A DNA stretch of 7,271 nucleotides from REEB470 sp032117095 (GTDB lineage: Bacteria; Bacillota; Bacilli; Paenibacillales; YIM-B00363), in assembly GCA_032117095.1 (NCBI GenBank), contig JAULZZ010000087.1, positions 1 through 7,271 on the forward strand, read 5' to 3'. A model generated the notes under the pieces. The model did not search any database. It was given only the letters and a program-made list of their open reading frames with translations, and was not told the DNA's origin. The translations under genes were made by a program, and so were the position numbers. Of the stretch, positions 1 through 4,933 are shown one piece after another; position 1 is the stretch's first letter, and each line of letters begins with the position of its first letter.

Positions 1-93
1 GACGTGTCCCTTTTGTTGTGCCCGCGCGACAATACTTTCGTCACACAGTCCTTCGACCATGGAAGGAAACAACGTCAGGACATCAATCTTCAT
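1..93 (-). CDS. trmD: tRNA (guanine-N1-)-methyltransferase, N-terminal fragment
   Basis: Only the first 31 codons are inside the window; the gene runs off the left edge. The reading begins MKIDVLTLFPSMVEG and continues through a DESIVARAQQKG-like stretch, the typical TrmD amino end. TrmD is known to methylate N1 of G37 in tRNAs using S-adenosylmethionine, which prevents +1 frameshifting. The ATG (91-93) overlaps the rimM stop in an ATGA arrangement, so translation is probably coupled. A GGAGG lies inside the rimM end (104-108), 10 nt before the start. The rimM-trmD adjacency is the usual one. The SAM-binding trefoil-knot region is not visible here, so activity cannot be judged. Confidence 0.93.
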   Translation of the reverse strand, partial: MKIDVLTLFPSMVEGLCDESIVARAQQKGHV

Positions 94-620
94 TCGAGCA
101 ACCCCTCCATCAAGGCAATGACGATGCGCCGTTGCGCCGGTTGCACGTCGCACACGACATCGGCAATGTATGGCACGTATACCGACTTGCCTGCTGTCGT
201 ACGTACGACCCACACGTCATTGGCACCAGGCCGCAAAATGTCGGTAACTGCACCAATTTTTTCTCCTGTTGTCGCAAACACGTCACACCCGATGATTTCG
301 TGAAAATAATATTCATGGGCAGGCAACGGTTGTTGCACCTCACGCCGTACACATACGTCCCAACCGATGAACGGTTCTATGTCATTGCGTTGTGTTGCCT
401 GCACAAACGAAACGACAATTGTGTTCGACTTCGGGGGTTGTACTGTGGCGATGTGCACGACTTTTGTCATTTCTGGGTGTGATGGATTGCGTAGCGTGAG
501 CGATTGTCCTTTTGCAAACCTTTGTTCTGGAAAATCTGTGTTTGTCCACACTTTCACAGCACCATTCACGCCGTGTGCCCGCACGAGTTTGCCGATGAAG
601 AGCCACTGTGGTGTCGTCAT
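90..620 (-). CDS. rimM: Ribosome maturation factor RimM
   Basis: The product is 176 aa, the usual RimM length. RimM binds ribosomal protein S19 and assists maturation of the 30S head. The N-terminal beta-barrel shows the family signature GKLVRAHGVNGAVKV (about residues 10-24). The C-terminal PRC-barrel begins at EYYFHEIIGCDV (about 103-114), followed by IGAVTDILRPGANDVWVV and a terminal RIVIALMEGLLE. I chose the ATG at 618-620 because a purine-rich GGGGAAGGAAAG stands just before it. The in-frame GTG at 645-647 would add nine residues (MAQGKERSG) unlike the family, and would place that ribosome binding site inside the gene. The gene lies 43 nt after rpsP and overlaps trmD by 4 nt, so it belongs to the same transcript. 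No khpA/ylqC gene fits between rpsP and rimM. Confidence 0.95.
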   Translation of the reverse strand: MTTPQWLFIGKLVRAHGVNGAVKVWTNTDFPEQRFAKGQSLTLRNPSHPEMTKVVHIATVQPPKSNTIVVSFVQATQRNDIEPFIGWDVCVRREVQQPLPAHEYYFHEIIGCDVFATTGEKIGAVTDILRPGANDVWVVRTTAGKSVYVPYIADVVCDVQPAQRRIVIALMEGLLE

Positions 621-663
621 GCCGCTTCTTTCCTTCCCCTGAGCCACACATGCATCCCAAAAA

Positions 664-945
664 CTACTGACTTTGTTTTTGCAACTTTGCCTCGTGGAAC
701 TTGGTCATAATCCCTGCCCTTTTGAACAAACTGCGTACGGTATCGGAAGCTTGCGCCCCATGTTGCAACCAGCGCAACGCCTTTTGTTCGTCTAAGCGGA
801 CTTCTGCGGGCTCTTTGAGTGGATTGTACGTGCCAATTTCCTCGATAAATTTGCCGTCCCGTGGGGAACGCGAATCAGAAACGACGACACGGTACACCGG
901 CGACTTGTGTGCCCCCATTCGTTTTAAGCGTATTCTCACTNNNNN
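664..945 (-). CDS. rpsP: 30S ribosomal protein S16 (start codon inside assembly gap)
   Basis: The visible sequence VRIRLKRMGAHKSPVYRVVV followed by DSRSPRDGKFIEEIGTYNPL is diagnostic of bacterial S16, an early-binding 30S protein. The family usually begins MAV(K/R)IRLKRMG. The base left before the Val codon is A (position 940), which fits GCA for Ala2, so ATG would fall at 943-945 inside the ten Ns. That gives 93 aa, close to the 80-95 aa usual for the family. A reading from 966 through the Ns (MDLYF...) is an artefact. No ribosome binding site is visible between the ffh stop and the gap, so the true gap is probably longer than ten bases and contains it. The start coordinate is inferred; the stop is certain. 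Confidence 0.93.
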   Translation of the reverse strand, partial: XXVRIRLKRMGAHKSPVYRVVVSDSRSPRDGKFIEEIGTYNPLKEPAEVRLDEQKALRWLQHGAQASDTVRSLFKRAGIMTKFHEAKLQKQSQ

Positions 946-950
946 NNNNN
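941..950. other. Assembly gap of 10 Ns over the rpsP start
   Basis: Ten consecutive Ns cover the expected rpsP start codon and the second codon. The leftover space before the start is only five bases, and the bases on the ffh side (951-983) contain no Shine-Dalgarno-like sequence on the minus strand. A highly expressed S16 gene should have one. The run length is therefore most likely a placeholder, not a measured distance. Confidence 0.9.
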
Positions 951-983
951 GAAAATATAAATCCACTAAGGGAGAAACTGCAC

Positions 984-2389
984 TTAAAACGGAAATCCGC
1001 CTTTTTTGTATGTGCTTTTTTTTACACTCGGTTCGTGCGTTTTTTTGCCGCTTTTCTTGGCGAGTTGTTTGGTTTTTTTCTCATCCATCTCGCGCGTCAT
1101 TTTCTTCATCATTTTTTTCATTTGTTCGAATTGGGTCAGCAAACGATTTACATCGTTGATCGTCGTCCCACTCCCTGCGGCAATGCGCTTGCGTCGACTG
1201 GCGTGGATGATCTCGGGGTGTTCTTTTTCTTGCTTTGTCATTGACTGAATGATCGCTTCCGTGCGCACGACTTGTTTGGGATCGATTTTGGCATCTTTGA
1301 GTTGTTTGAGTTGCCCCATCCCGGGAAGAAGGTCCATAATTTGCTCTAGCGGACCCATTTTTTTGAATTGTTGTATTTGGCCGTAAAAATCGTTTAGGGT
1401 AAAGGTGGATTGCCGTAATTTTCGTTCGAGCTCCTCGGCTTGTTCGTCGTCGATCGTCGCCTGCGCTTTTTCGATGAGCGTGAGCATGTCTCCCATCCCG
1501 AGAATGCNNNNNNNNNNCGTTCGGGGTAAAAAGGTTCTAGCGCATCGAGTTTTTCGCCTGTGGCGGCAAATTTAATCGGCTGCCCCGTGACCGCTTTTAC
1601 AGATAATGCAGCCCCACCGCGGGTATCTCCGTCAAGCTTTGTGACAATCGTCCCCGTAATCGTCAACCGCGCATGAAATTGTTCCGCCACCGAAACCGCA
1701 TCTTGCCCCGTCATCGCATCAATCGTGAGTAAAATTTCCTGTGGCTGTGTCGCTTGGCGAATGCGTTGCAATTCGTCCATCAACGCTTCATCAATATGCA
1801 ACCGTCCTGCCGTATCGACAATGACTGTGTCATACTGTTGTTCCTTGGCGTGCGCCAACGCCTTTGTGGCAATCTCAACGGGATTGACCCCGTCCCCTAG
1901 GGAAAATACAGGCACGCCGATTTGCTGTCCGAGGACGTGCAACTGTGTAATCGCTGCTGGACGATAAATGTCACATGCGACGAGCAACGGTCGGCGTTGC
2001 ATGGACCCCAAATGTTTGGCAAGCTTGGCTGCTGTCGTCGTCTTCCCTGCCCCTTGCAATCCGACCATCATCACGACGGTGATCCCGTTGGAGACGAAAG
2101 TAAGCGGCGTGTTCTCCCCTCCGAGCAATGCGGTGAGCTCGTCATTGACCGCACGAATGACCGTCATCGCGGGGTTAAATCCTTTGTCGAGGATGAGTCC
2201 CACCGTTTTTTCCTTGACCTTGGCTACAAAATCCTTTACCACGTGTAGGTGGACATCTGCTTCGAGCAACGCCAAGCGTACTTCGCGTAATGTTTCTGTG
2301 ATGTCGTCCTCTGTGAGTTTCCCTTTGCCACGCAATCGCCGAAATGCTTCTTGCAGTCGTGCCGATAACCCCTCAAATGCCACTGCCAT
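984..2389 (-). CDS. ffh: Signal recognition particle protein Ffh (frame broken only by assembly gap)
   Basis: Ffh is the SRP54 GTPase. It binds signal peptides and SRP RNA and docks with FtsY. From the ATG at 2387-2389 (MAVAFEGLSARLQ) the N domain is followed by the G domain: GLQGAGKTTT (residues 110-119), DIYRPAA (140-146), DTAGR (192-196), TKLDG (250-254) and a GEK motif at 278-280. The reading then meets Ns at 1508-1517 and resumes one frame over with ILGMGDMLTLIEKAQ. The methionine-rich M domain with SRRKRIAAGSGTTINDVNRLL, a lysine-rich tail and a final GGFPF follow. Conserved spacing (ERMASRILGMGD) needs 11 bases where 10 Ns stand; with 11 the product is 468 aa. The ylxM end overlaps the start by 17 nt. 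An upstream in-frame ATG (2408-2410) adds MKKHKGG, which is less family-like. Confidence 0.96.
1508..1517. other. Assembly gap of 10 Ns inside ffh
   Basis: On the minus strand the gap follows TTT TAC CCC GAA CG (FYPE plus two bases of Arg) and precedes GC ATT CTC GGG ATG (end of Arg, then ILGM). The conserved Ffh sequence between these points is R-M-A-S-R, which requires exactly 11 missing bases. The ten Ns therefore shift the frame by one and split the annotated product. Both gaps in the window have the same length, which supports a fixed placeholder. Confidence 0.92.
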
Positions 2390-2810
2390 GCCCCCCTTGT
2401 GCTTCTTCATTTTCTTGCGTTAAGAAATCGTCTTCTTGCATTAAGAAATCGTCGCGTAGCGATTGGATGTAGGCGTGCACTCGCTCGTACGGTGCCCCAG
2501 ATTGCCACGCCTCTTGGAGCTTCTCCACCGTCTGTTGTCGATGCAAATGATTCGCATACAAACACAATTTCTGCTCGTATTCCTCGAACTGCACGCCCGC
2601 ACGACGCAAGTGTTCGTACACGGCCTGGCGAGATATGCCGTACAGTTCGCCGATCTCCGCTAATGTATAATTTTCTTGAATGTACAACGTGACGCATCGT
2701 TGTTGTTTTTCGGTGAGTAGTTTTCCGTAAAAATCAAACAAGCAGTTAAAACGGTGTGTGCGAAACAACGTATCGTGAGATTTCTCCACGGGGGAAACCC
2801 GATTTCCCAT
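2373..2810 (-). CDS. ylxM: YlxM family putative helix-turn-helix protein, SRP-associated
   Basis: The protein is 145 aa. It contains the family core FNCLFDFYGKLLTEKQQ (residues 21-37) and a sigma-70 region 4-like helix-turn-helix, TLAEIGELYGISRQAVYEHL (about 49-68), followed by a helical EEYEQKL segment. YlxM is encoded next to ffh in Firmicutes; in streptococci it is reported to bind SRP components and modulate their GTPase activity, and a DNA-binding role is only predicted. The ATG at 2808-2810 is chosen because GGAGG lies 10 nt upstream; the in-frame ATG at 2846 has no ribosome binding site. The C-terminus is unusual: a duplicated DDFLxQE heptad (120-133) and a glycine-rich end. It is the first gene of the operon after its own promoter and overlaps ffh by 17 nt. 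Confidence 0.9.
   Translation of the reverse strand: MGNRVSPVEKSHDTLFRTHRFNCLFDFYGKLLTEKQQRCVTLYIQENYTLAEIGELYGISRQAVYEHLRRAGVQFEEYEQKLCLYANHLHRQQTVEKLQEAWQSGAPYERVHAYIQSLRDDFLMQEDDFLTQENEEAQGGHGSGI
2412..2453 (-). repeat. Tandem 21-bp duplication in the ylxM 3' end
   Basis: Two adjacent 21-bp copies on the minus strand (2453-2433 and 2432-2412) differ at one position (ATG versus ACG). Each encodes a heptad, DDFLMQE then DDFLTQE. The repeat is in frame, and its low divergence points to a recent slippage duplication in a dispensable acidic tail. Confidence 0.95.
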
Positions 2811-2874
2811 CTCTGACGTCCCTCCATCTCCATACGAAAAATACATGAGTAAGCATAAAATACTTTACATCGAC

Positions 2875-2904
2875 ATTGTACCGAATGTCCGTGGTCGTTG
2901 TCAA
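2875..2904 (-). promoter_or_regulatory. Sigma-A-type promoter of the ylxM-ffh-rpsP-rimM-trmD operon
   Basis: On the minus strand a perfect -35 TTGACA (2904-2899) is followed after 18 nt by TACAAT (2880-2875), five of six matches to the -10 consensus. Transcription would start near 2868, leaving a leader of about 58 nt before the ylxM ATG, with GGAGG at its end. It lies just after the terminator of the preceding gene, so this operon is transcriptionally independent of ftsY. Confidence 0.85.
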
Positions 2905-2931
2905 GTGCTGTAAATCATCTTCGCATTACAG

Positions 2932-2968
2932 AAAAAAACCGATCATGACAAAGACGATCGGCTTTTTT
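2932..2968 (-). terminator. Rho-independent terminator after the peptidase gene
   Basis: An inverted repeat with arms 2932-2944 and 2956-2968 pairs at 12 of 13 positions around an 11-nt loop. Its core is CCGATC/GATCGG. It is flanked by T runs on both strands: seven Ts on the minus strand (2938-2932) and six on the plus strand (2963-2968). It begins 17 nt beyond the stop of the minus-strand peptidase gene and lies upstream of the ylxM promoter, so it separates the two units. It could act in both directions. Confidence 0.85.
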
Positions 2969-2984
2969 GTGCACTTGTTCACTG

Positions 2985-4637
2985 TTATTTTCCACAATAC
3001 GCCATTTTGGGCAATCTCGGATCTTTGCACAGCCGTTGCCGTATTGTCGCCGGCGTGGCATCTCGCACGAACGATCGGCGTAGCCCGTCTTCGACCCGAT
3101 TTTGAATGTCCATGAGTTCCAACCTTGGGTTGCGTGCAAACCCTGGGTAATTCGTATCGCGTAAAAACAGCTGCACGATGCTTTGGGTAATCGCCGTCTT
3201 CGGATTTTGCGTCCGCATTTTAATGAGAAGCACGTCCAAATTCGACGCCTCAGGAACACCGCTTTTGCGATATGCGTTATACAATTGAAGAAGTTTGTGC
3301 ATCACTAGCGTTGCACATAAATAGTGAATAAAGTCGCTTCCTAGAAAAAATTCCAAGCAACTTTGATTTAAATAGGCAATGTTTGCATTTCGAATGATCC
3401 GTTCAATTTCCTCAGGATACGCAGTCAACTCCGCCCCCATCGCGCCACCTTCAAGCACGCCCAAGTGCAATGCATCTGTCCATTTCCCATTGTTCTGGAA
3501 GTACTTTTTGGCAGTGTCGAATTGCAACAAATGACGCATTTCATGTACCAACAGCGCAAGAAAAAGACGTGCGGATGATTTGGAACTGTCTTTGAGCGCA
3601 TCGACGAAAACAGGGATGTCAACGACAATCCGATTTGGAAAACGGATGCTTGCGCCCGCACTTGAATTTTTTTGCTTCAAATCTAAAACGACAATTTCTT
3701 TGAGGAGTGGCTGCGCAGGGTTCGATTGTAGCGCACGCATACGCAGCAAAGCACACAACCGTGCCACTTCTTGCGCCTGCACTTGCGCTTGGAGCGCAAC
3801 GGGGACGTAAACAGCGACGCCTTCGCACGTCACCACGTGCACAAATTTCCCTTCATATTTTGGAACTTGCACCTTCTTGTTTTGCAAAGGTGACGAAACT
3901 TTTGCCGGAGGATTCGGTTTTAGTCGCACACTTCCTTTGCATTTTTCGTTGAAACGGCGGGAAGTCGCATCCTGGCATGCGTTGTATCGGTCAATGAAAC
4001 GATGAATGTCCTGCACAGTAAGGGGAAGATACCCTGTAGGAGATTGCCTCCCTCCGCGTTTGTTGCCTCCCCCTGCATGTTCGACCGACGATGCCGTGTC
4101 CCCCATAAATCCTTTGCTCTCACAAAATTGACGATACGTTGGATAATGTTTCATCACGTCCTTACGACACACATCAACGAGCAACATCGGTTTTTTGGTT
4201 CCTAGTATCCAAGTATTCAACAATTTTACCGTTTTTTTTGCCAACGTGTCGACACAGTTTTTCAGGGCATTCGGGGGGCAGAGAAGGTCAAGCGCAACCA
4301 TGATATGGCTCGTCATCACCGTCATAGGATCCGTCCACAGCGGTTCTTTTTTGCATGCCTCCGCTTGTGTTTTGGGCAACAACTCGGCGCAACGTTTGTC
4401 TTTTTCTGGGGATGCTTTGGCGACATACCACCCAACGGTAAGCAAGACGGTTGCCCCCACAATGACTGCACTGATGGGATCTACTGGCGGGGGTACGGGT
4501 GGGGGAACAAACGCCATCTGTGTATTTTCAAACGACGCAGAAGCTCCTGTTGGCGCAGGTATGCATGTCATGGCGAGTAGCAAAAAAACCAATATAAATG
4601 GGATTGCTTTGTAGAAACGTGCAGAAAAATGCAACAC
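2985..4637 (-). CDS. Putative exported or membrane-anchored zinc metallopeptidase, cysteine-rich, family unassigned
   Basis: I do not recognise the family of this 550-residue protein. The amino end looks like a signal peptide: basic n-region (R7, K10), hydrophobic core (about 11-28) and an A-S-A site (32-34). A proline-rich linker VPPPVPPPVDP (44-54) and a second hydrophobic segment (55-73) follow, then lysines and arginines. A zincin signature, LLVHEMRHLLQF (362-373), gives HExxH at 365-369. GAELTAYPEE follows, where E403-x-x-A406 could be the third zinc ligand, 34 residues on, as in gluzincins. The chain after the signal region has 14 cysteines. The substrate is unknown. The GTG start (4635-4637) is inferred: its natural Shine-Dalgarno sequence seems to have been displaced by an inserted element at 4641-4743, so present expression is doubtful although the frame is intact. 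A promoter (4779-4807) and terminator (2932-2968) make it a single-gene unit. Confidence 0.72.
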   Translation of the reverse strand: MLHFSARFYKAIPFILVFLLLAMTCIPAPTGASASFENTQMAFVPPPVPPPVDPISAVIVGATVLLTVGWYVAKASPEKDKRCAELLPKTQAEACKKEPLWTDPMTVMTSHIMVALDLLCPPNALKNCVDTLAKKTVKLLNTWILGTKKPMLLVDVCRKDVMKHYPTYRQFCESKGFMGDTASSVEHAGGGNKRGGRQSPTGYLPLTVQDIHRFIDRYNACQDATSRRFNEKCKGSVRLKPNPPAKVSSPLQNKKVQVPKYEGKFVHVVTCEGVAVYVPVALQAQVQAQEVARLCALLRMRALQSNPAQPLLKEIVVLDLKQKNSSAGASIRFPNRIVVDIPVFVDALKDSSKSSARLFLALLVHEMRHLLQFDTAKKYFQNNGKWTDALHLGVLEGGAMGAELTAYPEEIERIIRNANIAYLNQSCLEFFLGSDFIHYLCATLVMHKLLQLYNAYRKSGVPEASNLDVLLIKMRTQNPKTAITQSIVQLFLRDTNYPGFARNPRLELMDIQNRVEDGLRRSFVRDATPATIRQRLCKDPRLPKMAYCGK

Positions 4638-4640
4638 TCA

Positions 4641-4743
4641 TACTAAACACTGATTGAATACAGGAATCCTATTGCTTAAAAAGCGCAGTGATTTATTGTG
4701 AAATGGGACCCTTGATATGGACGTTTTTAATCAGTGTTTAGTA
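4641..4743. mobile_element. MITE-like element with TA-flanked terminal inverted repeats
   Basis: TACTAAACACTGATT (4641-4655) and its exact reverse complement (4729-4743) bound 73 nt of AT-rich sequence without a coding region. Excluding the outermost TA on each side, the 99-bp core has 13-bp perfect termini that extend to 17 matches in 19 (4643-4661 against 4741-4723). Flanking TA dinucleotides match the target duplication made by IS630/Tc1-mariner-type transposases. Deleting the core with one TA joins GAGGTG to the peptidase GTG at 8 nt, the expected spacing, which strongly suggests an insertion into a formerly normal leader. No transposase is present, so it would be non-autonomous. Only one copy is visible, so mobility is inferred; a cis-regulatory hairpin is the alternative. 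Confidence 0.7.
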
Positions 4744-4746
4744 CCA

Positions 4747-4752
4747 CACCTC
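4747..4752 (-). promoter_or_regulatory. Displaced Shine-Dalgarno sequence of the peptidase gene
   Basis: GAGGTG on the minus strand matches the anti-Shine-Dalgarno core CACCTC, but no start codon lies at a suitable distance in its present setting. The peptidase GTG is 109 nt downstream. Without the 4641-4743 element (keeping one TA) the spacing becomes 8 nt (TGGTATGA). Confidence 0.7.
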
Positions 4753-4778
4753 ATTTTTTTGTTTTTTCACACGTTTCT

Positions 4779-4807
4779 AATATACCATAAATAAATATCG
4801 TTGTAAA
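4779..4807 (-). promoter_or_regulatory. Sigma-A-type promoter directed at the peptidase gene
   Basis: On the minus strand TTTACA (4807-4802, five of six) is followed after 17 nt by TATATT (4784-4779, five of six), with an extended -10 TGG directly before it. Transcription would start near 4772, about 20 nt before the GAGGTG and upstream of the inverted-repeat element. The element therefore lies in the 5' untranslated leader, not between promoter and gene start. Confidence 0.78.
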
Positions 4808-4848
4808 ATTTCTGTTCGAATACAAAAAAATAACCAAGGTGCGCTGGA

Positions 4849-4878
4849 TTACCCCTCACTGAAAAGATGTGCTATACT
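4849..4878 (+). promoter_or_regulatory. Probable bioA promoter with extended -10
   Basis: TGC followed by TATACT (4873-4878) is a good extended -10. The best -35 candidate 18 nt upstream is TTACCC (4849-4854), a poor match, so recognition would depend on the extended -10. Transcription would start near 4885, leaving a leader of about 49 nt that holds a small 5-bp hairpin (4899-4915) just before the ribosome binding site. The promoter is divergent from the peptidase promoter. Confidence 0.6.
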
Positions 4879-4933
4879 CAACAAAATAAAACTACATCCC
4901 ATCTTCATACGATGGAAAAAGAGGGTTTCTCCG

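Noticed and set aside
18..482. Plus-strand open frame of 154 codons
   Set aside because: It lies wholly opposite rimM, resembles no known family and has no ribosome binding site that I can see.
645..647. GTG as the rimM start
   Set aside because: It adds nine residues not seen in RimM and would bury the purine-rich ribosome binding site within the coding region.
701..1244. Plus-strand open frames across rpsP and the ffh end, including cysteine- and phenylalanine-rich readings
   Set aside because: They are mirror readings of the lysine-rich ffh tail and S16, cross the N run, and have no independent support.
984..2410. ffh as a genuine frameshifted pseudogene
   Set aside because: The frame changes exactly at the Ns, and conserved residues on both sides require one more base than the Ns provide.
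3425..3661. Alternative minus-strand reading of 78 codons inside the peptidase gene
   Set aside because: It is out of frame with the longer reading that carries the intact HEMRH motif, and it has no start signals.
4561..4637. Lipoprotein signal (cysteine 25) in the peptidase
   Set aside because: The residues before C25 are A-M-T, which do not fit the lipobox, where -1 is normally Gly, Ala or Ser and -3 usually Leu.
4639..4641. ATG at the edge of the inverted repeat as the peptidase start
   Set aside because: It is out of frame with the 550-codon reading, and its own frame shows no signal peptide or zinc motif.
4801..4825. TTGTA-N15-TACAA dyad upstream of bioA as a BirA operator
   Set aside because: Only five bases per arm match, the Firmicute BirA half-site (TTGTTAAC type) is absent, and the dyad lies upstream of the bioA -35 region. 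Part of it is the -35 of the opposite promoter.
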